A DNA stretch of 64,000 nucleotides, from assembly GCA_963920765.1 (NCBI GenBank), contig OY987248.1, positions 1,493,001-1,557,000 on the forward strand. The letters are read 5' to 3'. The translations under genes were made by a program, and so were the position numbers. Positions 11,091 to 24,346 of the stretch are shown in pieces. The notes below the pieces were generated by a model that was not told the DNA's origin, did not search any database, and worked only from the letters and a program-made list of their open reading frames with translations. The DNA comes from Ulota crispa (lineage: Eukaryota > Streptophyta > Bryopsida > Orthotrichales > Orthotrichaceae). Within the stretch, counting starts at the first letter, position 1, and the number at the start of each line of letters is the position of its first letter.

Positions 11091-12010
11091 CCCCTAAATC
11101 CCTGAGTGTCCCCTCGGGGGACAAATGGGATTTTGGGCAAGTACCTACAGCCTCGATTCTTGTCTTGAGTTTTTGAAATTTTTTTTGAAAATAGGAAAAC
11201 ACATTAGCTTTTGGGGATATAATTTTTATTCCAACCAATGCCCAAAAGCAAAGTTATGCCTAGATAAGCAAAAATTTATGCAAATTCGACAGCAATAAAA
11301 GTTTACAAAAACTTGAATTTTTTTATTTTTGTTTTTTTCCTCATAGGTTATAGTTTTTTCTACATCTGAAACTTTGATCCATTCCATTTGGACTAGTTAT
11401 GAGAAAGTTATGGACAATCTTGTTTTTTAGGCAATTCAAGCATCTTCTTGAAAAAATAACTTATAAAGTTCATTTTTGAATGCAAGTTTAACATTTTTTC
11501 AAAAAAAATTGTTGGAAAGGGTGAAGTTTGCTTGCGAGAACAACCTTACCATTGGGATTATTGAGTTTCAATTCCATTGCAAGGTTATTAACAATTTAAG
11601 TTTTTGTTCAATCTCATACCTTCTTCTACCTAATGTTTTTTTTCAGAATGAAAATTAAGTATTTTTTGTTTTGATTTTTTTCCAAAGATTCTCAACTCAA
11701 TTTCCCACCTTAACAAAATAAACCTCAAAACTCTGTGGTGCAAAAATTTTAAGTTAGAAAAGATCAAAGTCAAATAGTCTAGTCATGCAAGGTGCAAAAA
11801 AGTCTATTTTTTAAGATTTTGAATGCAAATATCTTGCAATCTGGACAGTTAGAGTTTTTGAATTTTTGTTTCCACATTCTTATACTAGTCTAGTACAAGA
11901 TCCTACAATTATACATGCAAAAATATCAATTTAAAAAAAAATACTCTTTACAATAGAAATGACAATTTTGAATGTCTTTTGACAAAATAATGACCCCAGG
12001 GATTTATGGG
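11091..12010. mobile_element. TTAA-flanked TIR element, 920 bp
   Basis: TTAA flanks both sides (11087-11090 and 12011-12014). The left end is CCCCTAAATCCCTGAG and the right end, reversed, is CCCATAAATCCCTGGG. The left subterminal GTCCCCTCGGGGGACAAATG is shared with the elements at 2998 and 46778. Size (920 bp) matches the elements at 41593 (909 bp) and 46778 (916 bp). The short frames inside have no transposase motif, so it is non-autonomous. Confidence 0.7.
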
Positions 12011-12014
12011 TTAA

Positions 12015-13721
12015 GTTACTTTGAATCTAAATTAGTGCAACTGACTTAGATATAGAGAGGCACATTTTTTTTGGGAAGAAAATATGAATAAGAAGAAAAC
12101 AAACTCAAATGGATTGCACTGTTAGAAGTGTATGATATAAAATTAGAGTTCTCTTTTAGCCTTCATGCCTCTAATTCTTTGTATGTAAGTTGCTTTAAAG
12201 CATAAGAAAATTGAATTTAAGTCTATTGCATAGTAGTTATTGTTTTGCATATAGGCCAAAATAAATTTAAGTTAAGTTTTTCGTGAATATTTTGAATCAC
12301 ATATAAACGATCAAAATGTTGAATGTAGGCAAAATGAAAACATACAATGGCAACTAAACTAAATGGAAAATAGACTGAATTGGATTTTGATTAAAGTATG
12401 ATGTGCAATGGGATGGAGACCAATTCAATAGTCTAATGGATTGCATGTTATTGGATTTTGCATGCATGTAGATATTCCATAAGTTTACTTGATTAAGCAG
12501 AGAAAGCCAAAAACATTTAAGGGTCATGTTGATAGATTAGTATTATAACTAGATTGGTTGAGGCATTATTGTAAAGATAGTAAGTTTTTCTAAGAGTATG
12601 TAATTAGAATATAATAGAGACTAGATTAGAGATGGTAAATTAAGCTACAATGACATATTATTATTGAAGCAATATCCAATAAAAATTTGGGTTGAATTTT
12701 TTTAATAATTTCGATTGATTTAGAATAACTAGTAAACATTAGCTATGAATTCCAAAAGTGAAATTGTATCATTGTTATAAAAAAGATGGTATCCAAGAAA
12801 TGCACTATCTAGTAGGGATTAAAACAAGTGACATTTGTTCAAGATACAACAAAAGAGTATGTAGACCCATGGTAAGATTACATAGATATTATGCACATGC
12901 AGTTAAACAATTGGCTTGAAATAGGAAAAGTTAGAGGAACTTTGCCTACCAAGTTATTTGGACTTGATCCTTTCTTGAGGACAATTGAATACTGGAGCAT
13001 CTCAAATGAACAAGAATAAGTGACAAAAATGAAGAGTAAGTAGTCTTTTTTTGATGACTAATTACTCTTTAAAATCACTTTGCTCTTGATTAGGTTAAAT
13101 GTAAGTTTGATTTTGCTTTTCCTAATTTGTGATGAATATAAGGTGTTGTTGTGGGATATATCATCATGTTTGTATGTTTATTAGAAAAGAAGCATAAGGC
13201 AAACACCTAAGGAATAGGACCAAGAAGGAAGAAAAATGAAATAAGACCAATAAAAGTTTGTTTTGAATAAGTATTTTTTCCTAATACTCTTTATTTGTTT
13301 ACATTTTATATTCAAAATTCACAAGTTGAAGAGCAAGGAAATTAATAGAATAGACCTATGCAAATGAGAAGGAAATGATATGAGCTCACCAAGTATATTG
13401 AATTCAATTGGGAGAAACTTTGACTCATTGACCTACCTCCAAATAGAGGAATTAAAAAAGAAGGATTACCTCGTTTAATTGACTTGGGATTAAATCAAAC
13501 TTATGAAATAAGAAATAAATATTATTTTGAGGATTTCTTAGATTCTTGTTCCCAAAATTATCAAATTGTCATCCTTACAAATGACCTTAGTTGTTGAATG
13601 ATAGAAAAATCTTATTTTCTTCAAAAAAACCTCCACTTAGAAATTCCTTAGATTGTTTATCTATAAATATTCATTAGAATTGCACAAAAATTGTGTATTT
13701 TGTAGAATCATTTAAAAAATG
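12015..13721. other. Intergenic, nothing recognised
   Basis: AT-rich, dense stops in all frames, no repeat pair or gene found. Confidence 0.4.
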
Positions 13722-13724
13722 AAA

Positions 13725-13952
13725 CACTAGAAGAAAAACATGTTATAAACAACTGCCACAAATTGCCATGACTAGTTCATATAACTACTTTATAATTGCA
13801 CAAACAACTGCACAATAATTGCACAACTAGATTCTAGTTGTAAAAATATTGTATAGTTGTGGTAGAGTTGTTTGTGCAGTTGGAAGATAGTTATTGTGAA
13901 CTATTCATGACAATTCATGGCAGTCGAGTTTATCCTTGTTTTTCTTCTAGTG
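13725..13952. mobile_element. CACTA-like MITE, copy 1
   Basis: A 228-bp element with perfect 15-bp terminal inverted repeats starting CACTAGAAGAAAAAC, flanked by a 3-bp AAA duplication (13722-13724 and 13953-13955). CACTA termini with 3-bp target duplications are the signature of the CACTA (En/Spm) superfamily. The inside is itself partly palindromic (CACAAACAACTGCAC against GTTGTTTGTGCAG-like). No coding capacity. Confidence 0.75.
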
Positions 13953-13955
13953 AAA

Positions 13956-15173
13956 GAACATAAGAATGTAGCCAACTATTATGTAGTTTGAAGTTTATAA
14001 AATTGCTCATATGGGATATCATTCAATAAAAATGGTCTAAAATGTTCCATGTACATAAGAAATTGTTCTACTTGCATATTGTTTATTTTTTGTTGAGTGC
14101 TTTGCAAATTCAAGATACAATATTTTGGAGGGGTGTAGCCCCTACATACATATTTCCAAAAGGCGAGTAATTTTTAAAAAAACGCTATAGAGTGTTGTTT
14201 TCAGTTTTACAATTTGGTCCAATTTGCAATTCAATTATTTTGTATTGTTATTTTACAAATCAAAACTCAAGATAACTTTATGCTCTTTTGTTCTTTTGTT
14301 TTACCAAATGAGAACTTTAAACAAAAACAAATTTGCAACATGTATTTTGCTGCTATAAAAATCATCTAAAAGTTTTACCTTTTAAATCTAATTCTTTTCC
14401 ATATTAATACTCAATTGGTTCTTGAGCTAATGGTTCATATTGTAGATGTGCAATTGCAAAAATTGTGGGTGCTCACAATTAAGAAACAAATCTCCAATGC
14501 AATGATAGATATTTTCTTGAGCACAAAATGTGTAAACATCTCTTTTTGCGTTTGCTAAGTCCTTCTCTACATGCACCTTCATTGATGTGAACACAAAACA
14601 CAAAGTTGTATGCATATCTTTTCTTTAAAAATGACAACTAATATTGTCTTGTCTTTCTAAAAGATCAAGGAGCTAAGGCAATACATCAATATTTAGTATG
14701 AGCACCCAATTCTCTTGCAACATGCACTTGCTGGTTCAAGCTCAAACTTCAAAGCACCACACTCCTTGCGCTTAGTTGACACTGTTAAATTAGGAAAGTC
14801 AAATGAATGGAAATGTTCATCAATATAATAGTTATCATATAGACTATTTAGATAGCGAAAGGATATGAGAGATGAAAGAGGGTGACTGTTCACAAAATAC
14901 TATAACTCTTTACCTAGTATAGAAGTAGCTAGCTATGTATTTGTAATAAATATGTTATTATTAAGTAAAGTTGCTTCTTAACCAATGATATGTGTGTCTT
15001 TTTTAATTCTAATATGGTATCAAAGAGCAAGGTTATGCATATATCAATTTGATTAATTGAGCCGTGTGTTTTTTTTTTTTTGACACTTAAATGCTCTACT
15101 GAAAAAGAGTTTGACTTGTTTACTATCCAAAAAAGAGAACTCAAGTTGAAAATCACTTACACATTATCAAAGG
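13956..15173. other. Intergenic, nothing recognised
   Basis: AT-rich sequence with only short frames. No gene supported. Confidence 0.4.
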
Positions 15174-15605
15174 GAAATTGCAAATAGGGGCATGAAAATG
15201 AGAAGTATTATAGATATGGACGCAGTTTCAAAATAATTACAAATAAGGTCTCAAAACAACTTGTAATTTTTCATAAAATTTTGGTTTTGACATCACATTT
15301 GAATGTTAACTAACTTCCAAAAAACTTTGAGGCCTCTCCAAATCTAGCCTAAGTAAGGAAAATTTAGTCCTCCTTTACTAAAACTTCCTTATTTAGGCAA
15401 AAGGGTACTAAAATTTCCTTATTTGGGTTGGATTTGGAAATGCCTTGAGGTTTTTTGGAAGTTAGCTAACATTTAATGTAATGTCCAAACGAGAATTTTA
15501 TGAAAAATTACTAATTGTTTTGAGACTATGCCCATATTTGTAATTATTTTGAAACCGTGCCCATATCTGTAATATTTTTCATTTTTGTGCTTCTATTTGT
15601 CCAAT
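15174..15605. mobile_element. Fold-back element with ~200-bp arms
   Basis: The left arm (about 15174-15372) and the right arm (about 15398-15605) are imperfect reverse complements. For example TTTCAAAATAATTACAAAT on the left has its complement ATTTGTAATTATTTTGAAAC on the right. The short loop lies around 15385. Probably an old non-autonomous DNA transposon; superfamily unknown. Confidence 0.65.
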
Positions 15606-16226
15606 CATCAATGTATTTTTTTAGGTTTCTCTCAAACCCGTTGAGCCAGTATTAATAAAAAAAATATCAATAGTAAAACAAGTAGCAATTGCAAGTTGCA
15701 AATACTACATATGGAACTGCACAAGCACTAGTACATCATATTGCTGCACTAACTTAGTTTAATGAGCATAAGCCTCACTTCTTTGATGATAAAGAACGTT
15801 TTATTGTTCCACCATCCATTCACCAAGAACTCTCGATATAATAGGCTAAGCCACTATATGATCATGAAAAAAAAAATTATAATCTCTAACAAGCGCACAA
15901 AATTGCTCAATATAATGCTTCAAATTTTCCTTGTCAAATAATTGACAATGAAGTTTCAAGGGTCTTCTTATGAGTTACATTACATTGATAAATTAGACAA
16001 AGAAAACATTTAATGTACAAAAATAGAATAATATTATGGTCCATTGTGAACAAAAATGAAAAAAAACCAGTGTCCCTATATGAGCAAACATTACTTCTTT
16101 ACTAGAAACCACATTTAGAAGCCATTGGTAATTGGGAGGATAAAAACCTCTTCACCCTAGCAACACTTGGTTAATAGTGAGAAGAATTCATATGTTCATC
16201 ACATCACTAGAATTGCAATGGTTAAA

Positions 16227-16765
16227 GAGGCCTAGGATAAATTGCAAGCAATTTATGAAGTGAGCAACAATTCAAATAGATTTTACTTGAGAAGAAAGTT
16301 AATCAAATTAAAAATGGATGATTAAATAAGCATAGGTAAACATATTCATATAATGAAGTTAGTTTTTAAAGAATTGATTGATGTTGGTGCAACAATTCAA
16401 GATGATGAATATCTTGAAACATTTCTTAGAAGTGTTTACATCCATATATATATATGTGGTCAATGTTTTGAGCAACATTGATGGCATTACTTCATTGACT
16501 AAAATGTCAAAGTACTTGCTAGAAGAACTAAGAAGAAGGTTAGATGATTGTTTAAATTATGAATTATCACCAAGTGTTTTTTGAATAAAAAACAGGTTTA
16601 AAAAAGTATAAACACATGTAAAGGAAACAAACCACTACCCAATAAATCCAATAAAAATTAAAATATTAAGAAAATAAATTATTTTGATTGTAATAAGTAC
16701 AATCATTTTGCGAGTGATTGTACAAATTATAAACTAGAGAAGAAACCAAAGGGTCAAAAATTAAA
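16227..16765 (+). pseudogene. Degenerate Copia-type gag fragment
   Basis: A broken frame reads like the gag (UBN2-type) region of Ty1/Copia retrotransposons: DKLQAIYEVSNNS, then LRRKLIKLKMDD, then DVGATIQDDEYLETFLRS, and in a shifted frame VNVLSNIDGITSLTKMSKYL. Around 16680-16720 a relic of the CCHC zinc knuckle follows, with one cysteine replaced by tyrosine. Stops at 16233 and about 16320 and a frame change near 16440 show it is dead. No pol region or LTRs were seen next to it. Confidence 0.75.
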
Positions 16766-17290
16766 TATAAGAAGTGAAAAACTACTAATTTTTTCATTGC
16801 CAAGCCATTAAATACACATAATGAAAGAAATGATTTGTATTTGTGTAACGATGTCTACACTTTTATATTAAGAATATTTCTAACGGCATTTAATTGATTT
16901 GACTAAAAAAATTCCTCATTTTTTGAATCTTCAATCCATTTTTATAATCACATATTCATATTTTCTATGTAATCCAACTTTGGATTCACATATCCTCTTT
17001 AAATAAAAATGCAAACTCACTTTTGTAACTCATTGTCAAGTTTACTCATCTAATCTTTTGGGTCAATCTAGGCCTTTGCTCTCACTCATCCAATTTCTAA
17101 TCTTGAATAATGTTAAGTTAATCTCAATAATTTACTTGACTATATTCACCTTGAATGACATTCAACTCTATTGAGTTGTTTCACAAAAACTATTTTTAAC
17201 ACAATTATGATGCTATATATTTTTTATTAAGTTTTATCATATTCATATTTTTATGTTCTCTTCGAAGGATGCTTTGTTAACTAAATGTTT
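16766..17290. other. Intergenic, nothing recognised
   Basis: AT-rich sequence with no gene or repeat pair recognised. Confidence 0.35.
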
Positions 17291-18020
17291 GTACTATGGC
17301 CTCCAAGCCAATTTTGTGCACCCTATCTTACCCTTCAAAAAATTTGGTAATTTATAAAATAAAATTAGCATTTTAGAATCTTGTACCATTCTTTTTTAAT
17401 TCTTACTCAATCCCAATCAAACATACCAAACTTTGAGTTTCAAAAAACCAAAATCCTATTTTTGGTGAATTGTTTTACATAATATTTGTAGTTTTACATG
17501 ATAAATGATTAAAACAAATTGGTAATGAATTTTTGAGATTTGATTGCATGGATGCATAGGAAACATCCACACACACATCTTTTCTTCTAACAAGCATCTC
17601 CAAAAAAAATTATAATTCCTTCTATGTAGATTTTAATGTTGGAGTGATAATGATCAAATAGAAATACTTCAATGTTAAAATATACACAAAATGAATTATA
17701 ATTTTTTTTGGAGATGCTTGTTAGAAGAAAAGATGTGTGTGTGGATGTTTCCTATGCATCCATGCAATCAAATCTCAAAAATTCATTATCAATTTGTTTT
17801 AATCATTTATCATGTAAAACTATGAATATTATGTAAAACAATTCACCAAAAATAGGATTTTGGTTTTTTGAAACTCAAGGTTTGGTATGCTTGATCGAGA
17901 TGGAATAAGAATTAAAAAAAAATGGTACAAGATTCTAAAATGCTAATTTTATTTTATAAACTACCAAATTTTTTGAGAGGTAAAACAGGGTGAACAAAAC
18001 TAACTTGGAGGCCATAGTAC
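17291..18020. mobile_element. Long inverted repeat, 328-bp arms
   Basis: Arms at 17291-17618 and 17693-18020 pair about a fixed centre without net indels, with a few percent mismatches (outer end GTACTATGGCCTCC, inner end TATAATTC). The spacer is 74 bp. A diverged half-copy lies at 40571-40860. No coding capacity. A transcript would fold into a long hairpin. Confidence 0.8.
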
Positions 18021-18829
18021 AATTCATTTTTTATTCATGTAAACAATTAATCTGACAATGCATTTTATTTCACTATTTCTAAATTGATTAAAAGAATTAG
18101 CAATAAGATTAATTTTAAGTTTTTATATTCAATTATTTTTATTATAATATTTTCTATTTGATTAGGTTTTTGAGAGGTTTATGTTCTTGTTTATTTCTTT
18201 TGTCAAATAGATTTTTGCAATTTATCACAAATTGAACTCAAATATTTAAATCAAACTTTAAAATTTTCTCGCAATTCAATTCATCTCATAAACAACAAAC
18301 AATCAATTCAACAATAAAATTTGTACACATAGTATCACAAAGAATAATCAAAATGTTGTTTCTCATTTAATTCAAAATTTTGCAATTTACTTAATATATA
18401 ATTTAGAAGTTTCTAAGCCTAAGACATACACTCATAATAGTGTAGTCCATTTGACTTTGTTTCTTCCTTATTTATGTCCCTTTTTATAAAAACACATCTT
18501 TTCATATTACCATTTTGAATCTAATATGATTTAAAGTGATCTTTTTTATATTTTTTCAATTTTTATTATCAAAATGAAATACATTCATACTAAAAAAATT
18601 ATGGGCAAAAAACAACTCTTTTTACATTACATATAGTCACCTCCTTCAAATACTTGCCCCTTGCCAAGTCAACTAAGAAAAGATAATGAAAATCTTAGAG
18701 CAAAGAATTTTCTTAAAGAAAACAAAGCCCATATGCCAGATAGTAGCTACTACTTTGTAAACTTAGTAATGGTAGCTGTTAGCTTAACTCTATTCTCTAA
18801 TCAGATTTTAATTTTAATTTTTAAAAATT

Positions 18830-21800
18830 GCCTCTGGATCATATGCCTCATCATAGAGTTGCACCTTGCCAATCATGAAACTTGGCCAGATAAACAACGT
18901 ATAGGCCGTCCATGCATTCCACCAACTCTAAGAAAGTGTGAATGTTCATGTCATACAACCTTGCATGGGCACTATGGTTCAACAATGGGGCATGAAACTT
19001 TTGAAATGTGTACTCATGCACAAGTTCCCATGTGCTAGCATTTGCGCCCACAAAAATCCATTTGTTCGAGTCATAAGTGATAGTTTTTCACATGCAAAGA
19101 TTAAGAGCTTGTAATGGATTCATTATCCTTGGAAGTGACAACTCATACTTGACTTCTCTTGCCACTTTAGGAAAATCACTCCAGGAGATCATTCATACAA
19201 GAAAATTAATGCAACTAAAATAAAAAAACTGGAACATTTCATAAATTAAGAATCAAGAATCAAGGAAAGATCCCAAGAACATTATCACTTTAAATAAAAA
19301 TGGGTATAACCATATGCCATTGTGTTTCTCTTATAAGCCTTTGCTTCCATCTTGTAAACCACACGTCACATCTTGTAGTTGTCCATAATTTGTGAATTTT
19401 TTACTTGGCTACAATTAGCAAGTTATCTTAAGCAATCTTTCTAGTTCCATTAAACTCATTCATGATATAGCCATGTGCTCCATATAAAAAATGTGTATTG
19501 ATCATAATTTCTAACATCCTATTCCATCTTATACATTAATATTGCATTTTAATTGCAATGTGGAATTTGGGTTTCCATTCTTCAAATTGATTGACAATAA
19601 TTATCATCCCATGGTCCATAATCATTACACATCATGTGTAAAAAGGTAGAAAAAACTATAGCTCAAAAACAGACTGGATCAAAGTGATCTTTTTGTGCTT
19701 CAAAAAAAACTTTTTATGCCGCTGCCTAATTAGATATTGTATCAATGCAAATGACCCCAAATCAATGGCCATTTGTATTCTACAAAATTGGCAGTGGCAC
19801 TTAGATCCTCTAGAAATTGATGTAATACAGTACAGTACGTGGAATCTGTTGTAAGCAATGGTGAAAGTTGAGAAGTCCAATTGACAAGCAGATTCTTTTG
19901 GTGTAGCTTTTTATATATTAAATTCCATATCTTTTGCTCCACTAGTGACATGTTATAATCTCCTAATAACCATTCCATTACCTTCCAAGATAGAATTGGT
20001 TTCTTTAAAGGATTGTCAAATAAAATTTCATATTGCCTTAAATGTTGCACTTTCAAAAGTGAACCAAATATAAGCGCTCAAATGAATAACTAAGTTGGTA
20101 GTTGATAAGTTGGTGAGAGTCATATCAAATGAACTTGCAATTAATATGATGTCATATTGAGTTGATTATTTTGGACTTCCTTTGAAGTAGCCTTAAATTG
20201 ATGATAAGCTTGATCAAGCCCATAAATATATTATCTAATACACATTTCACCTCGGTGTGCCACATCTTCTTGTTCAATCATGTATGAGAGTTATTTAAGT
20301 GTATCTTCCTTCTTTGAAATTTCTTTCAAAATCTCTCTAATTCTATCTTCCAACACTTGTAATCAAAGTTTGATTAGTAAGTTGTTAACTCCTGCAACTC
20401 CTAGTTGTAGTCCTCCATCTTCATTGGTCTCACTTCTTCTAATGCAAAATCTTTTTACTATTTTTGATGCACTTGTTCTTCTAGGTTTAAATAATATAAT
20501 AGTAACCCTGTCCTTTGGTGACAAATTTGATAAATCAACTTTTTAGGATTTTGCAAATGTAAATTCCCTTTAGCAATCATCTTACACAATAAATTTTGAT
20601 GGTTAAACTCATGTTAAGAATGGTTCCACATTTGTGTAAAAGCAATATCATTTAATTCACTGGATAACTAAAAGTTCATCATGGTTAGATAAATATTTTG
20701 TTGCAGCTCATAAGCATGAAACAAAAACAAGTTGGAGGTGGCTCTGCCTCATGATGTCACATGACAATCTGTCATTTGTTAAACTGATTTTGCAAATCCT
20801 TGATTTTGTTTTCTAATTGAGAAACATATCCAACCTCCACACTTGGGAGTTAATGGAGCATTACTTAACTCTTATCACTAGAAGAAAAATGGCAATAAAC
20901 TAAGTAGTTTAGTTGTTGTGCAGTTACTGTAACCATATAACAACTATGAAACGACTACATATGGTCACAATAACTGCACAACAACTAAACTACTTAATTG
21001 TTTATTGCCACTTTTCTTCTAATGTATACTTTCATCACAACCTCAATTTGATGAAGGAAATTTAACACATTGTGCTTGAGATCCAAAAAATTCTTTTTAC
21101 AAGATTTTTTTCTCTTCCTCCTTAACTTGACGCTCTTATTGTAATGCATGAGCTGATTTCTATTTGCCAACTCTTCATCTAGCAAGCATTGTACTTTTGC
21201 AAATTCATCAACCAACTCATTATGATCAGTACACTACTGTACCATCACTCCATAGCCTTCACACTATTGCATTAGATGCTCATTGATTGATGTGAGTTGG
21301 ACTTTCTCTAGTACGAGCTTGTCGTTTTTAGCATCTTGTTTAGCCAATCTCTCGTCCATGTCTTTGTAGCCTTTCTCCATCCACGTAATCTGCAATTATA
21401 GTTGAATTTTATTTAAAATATAATTATGCAAATTGCATGTAAATAATCTCTCCTCCAAAGCTCCAATTTGTTGTGTATTTTGGTCGTCATTGTCACATGA
21501 AGTAGTCACATCAATTACTAGTAAATTTGCACGGATGGTCTAGGCTTGGGCATCTGTCTTAGATTTTTTTCTTTTATTCTCTGACTTTTTGGAAGAATTT
21601 TCACCAACTCAAAAAGTAACCAACTGATTTAGTATAGACTCATCTTTGTCTAAGGGACAAACCATGGACTACTAAGTAGCAATATATAGGAAAACATGAT
21701 TTTTCATGGGCTTTTGCCCATTTCAATTTTCACTTGGGTGTACAAAATTTTTCTCAATTCAACTTTACTTCTTTCCAATCCATAATAGATGTAAGAAGTT

Positions 21801-22140
21801 CTTGTTCCATAATTATCTTAGGCCTTGCTATCTCCATTAGCATCCTCAAGTTGAAAAACTTTAGCCTCTCCCTCCATTCTCTTTGGCATTGGCTATTGAG
21901 TATCCATTTGGAACTTTGTAATCTTATTTAAAGATGATAAGCAACTCCTTTACATCAATTCAGCCAAGCTGGATGAGGGTGACCCATCCATCTTCAAATG
22001 CTTCAAATGTAGCTTCTTTGCAAGTTCAACCTCATTGAAGTGATTGAACAGCACTCGCTACCCATTAACAATGACTTCCTCTGTAACTCCGTGTAGGTTG
22101 CTTTTGACTAACTGATGGACATAATCAGCCTGCATGGCAA
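18830..22140 (-). pseudogene. Decayed gene of unknown identity
   Basis: Read on the minus strand from about 22140 down to 18830, protein-like segments follow each other, broken by stops and frameshifts. They include DYVHQLVKSNLHGVTEEV, WMEKGYKDMDERLAKQDAKN, LENKIKDLQNQF, VLEDRIREILKEISKKED, an open stretch at 20056-19742 and another at 19051-18851 (WELVHEYTFQKF). Several parts are charged and coiled-coil-like. A CACTA-like MITE (20876-21024) sits inside. I do not recognise the family; a transposon-encoded protein or a dead host gene are both possible. Confidence 0.5.
20876..21024. mobile_element. CACTA-like MITE, copy 2
   Basis: A 149-bp element with CACTAGAAGAAAA on the left and its complement, with one change (CTAATG), on the right. 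It is flanked by a TAT duplication (20873-20875 and 21025-21027). It is nearly a complete palindrome (TAGTTGTTGTGCAGTTA against TAACTGCACAACAACTA). It interrupts the decayed minus-strand gene, so it is younger than that gene's origin. Confidence 0.75.
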
Positions 22141-22976
22141 GAGATCACATAAAAAAAATTCCCATATGCATGCGGCAATTAGGTTTGGTTGATTGAAGTG
22201 TAGGAATGGCTACATGGGAGGGGGGAGCTGATATAGCTCCATCTTCTCAATTCTCAAAACCAGTGCCATCTTGTCTATTTGACTTTTTTTGTTAGTAAAT
22301 TTTAATTGTTGCATGCAGGATCTATCAGAATTAACAAAACAATCAATTTTGCTTAATGCATGTCTTTCACCAGTTTAGCAATCAAGTCAAAATCTTTGTT
22401 CACAATTTACTTTGAATTGCATGTAAATGCAAATTCTTCTTTCTTCAAATCCCTCAAAAGTACTTTAAATCAACACCTATTTGATTGAAACTTTTTATGT
22501 ATAATTAACTTCTTTACTCACTAGGCATTTACTAATATATTAGAAAATTATTATCTTCTCCATTACTATTTTAATTAAACCCTTTTTTCTTTCTTTCAAA
22601 ATTTTAAACATTATTTTTATTTTCTAAGTCTAGTTTAATAAAATTTGCTAATAAAATTTTAGTATCTCACACAATAGTTACTTCTATTTATTTTTAATTT
22701 TTCTATCTAGATATTTAAACCTTGCACCCTACATTACTACGCAATTAAATGGACTCAGCAATAAGTGAATAGTTTTTTATCTCTAATTTTTTATTTTTAT
22801 TAAGTTATGTCCAGTAGACATGAGAAGTAATTGACTATATTCTTATCAGTGATCAAGCAATTTTATTTTAATTCTTTGTTTTAGACTTACTGACTTATCT
22901 TGTTTATATCTTAATATCTAACCTTAATCTAAATATTTTATCAAATCAATTCCCTAAATGATCTTTCGGTTGACCT
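22141..22976. other. Intergenic, nothing recognised
   Basis: Could hold 5' parts of the decayed minus-strand gene; an acceptor-like CTCTTGCCATGCAG reads on the minus strand near 22130-22143. Otherwise AT-rich without features. Confidence 0.3.
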
Positions 22977-23298
22977 TTATTTTGTGTCCCAAAATGATCT
23001 TCTTGTTGGAGGAGGAAGGGAGCTAGCGACACTTGCACATAGTCCAAAAGCATGGGCATGCTAGCCAATCCCATGCCATCAAGTGGGTGGCCATCAGTGG
23101 TCTTCAAGAATGCCTCAAAAATTCAATTTTCAAGCACTTTGAAACCACACTTTGAAAACTAATTTGAAACTCAAATTTTTAGAACAATAAGAGGACATCA
23201 AACTCTATTCATAGGTCAATTTTTTTTGATAAATGGTTCTTTTTGAGCTTAATCTATATCATTTATGTAACAAGAAGATCATTTTGGGACAGAGGGAG
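22977..23298. mobile_element. Stowaway-like (Tc1/mariner) MITE
   Basis: The right end, reversed, reads CTCCCTCTGTCCCAAAATG, the classic Stowaway-type terminus, followed by a TA target dinucleotide (23299-23300). The left end retains GTCCCAAAATGATCTTCTTG, its inverted match, though the outermost bases have decayed. About 322 bp, no coding capacity. Confidence 0.6.
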
Positions 23299-23300
23299 TA

Positions 23301-24022
23301 TAATCTTTCAATCCCTACAATCAAATGGGCTGAAATTTTTACCACACATTGGATGAGTATTTTACTATAGTTTTGTACTTTTGAAGTTTCCAAAAAATAT
23401 TTTCATTTTCATTTTTGATCGACATACCCGACTATGTTTCTTGAAAACACCCCTTGGTCCTTTAGGGTTAAATTCAAAAACTTGTAAAATGTTGAAAACA
23501 TTCCATTCTCACGTATACTGAAAAAAATGTAGAGACCAAAATTTGAGAACTTAAATTTGGAAAATAAAGAACATTAGAATTGCTAAAGTCTGCACATGTA
23601 AGAGCAGGGGACTTGGTTAGAAAGGTTTGGGACACGTGTGCACCTACCTTTTGAGATGCTTTCAGCCTTTCACGTCTGCAAAGTGGAGCTCGGAGCGGAA
23701 ACACTCCCAATCCTAGCCTATTTTACATTTAATATTATCTTTGAATGATTGAGCGACACTCATCGGTCTCATCCTCTGCCCTGTGGTAACTTACATGCAG
23801 GTAGAAAAGTTACTTGGACATTTTCGTTTGCGAGTGCAAGTTCGTCCATCTCATCAATTATATATATTAAGTTCATCCCAATATTGGCTGAGGTTGATGT
23901 GTTTCTGGGAGGAGTTTCATCCATTCTCCAACCCAAATCTTTGAATAGGGGTAGTCACGGCTTCTCGGAGAATGAAAAGAGAATGGAGATTGAGCAGTTG
24001 CAGAGAGAAAAGAGGAGTCAAT
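23301..24022. other. Intergenic, nothing recognised
   Basis: Several 80-110 codon open frames occur but none has a motif or splice-site support. No gene called. Confidence 0.35.
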
Positions 24023-24346
24023 GGGGGTTCAAACATAAAATTTTGCCTTTGAGCTTCTCACCTCATAGGATTTGCCTTCATTGGTGAATTGCTTTATTTT
24101 CCTCGCACATGCAATGTTTGAGACACCCGTGAGTTTGCGGAAATTTTTGTGAAAGAAATTTTGAGGTTTGAGGACGCAAGTAGAGGAGCCGCGAGAAGCC
24201 ACAAAGGCGAGTTTCTAAAATTCACTCCTCACGTGAATCACGTTAGGAGTGAAGTCCAGAGGTGAGTCACCTTGCAGTTCACTAGTGAATTCACCAACGT
24301 GAATCCGCAAGTGAGTCACCTGAAAAAGTTTAAGTTTGAAGCCCCC
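24023..24346. mobile_element. MITE-like element, family B copy 2
   Basis: A 324-bp element colinear with the copy at 2598-2921, with the same inverted ends (GGGGTTCAAAC on the left, GTTTGAAGCCCCC on the right) and the same internal GTGAGTCAC words. The two copies differ at many scattered positions. Confidence 0.65.

Noticed and set aside
20280..20546. 88-codon open frame on the plus strand
   Set aside because: It is antisense to a coherent segment of the decayed minus-strand gene.
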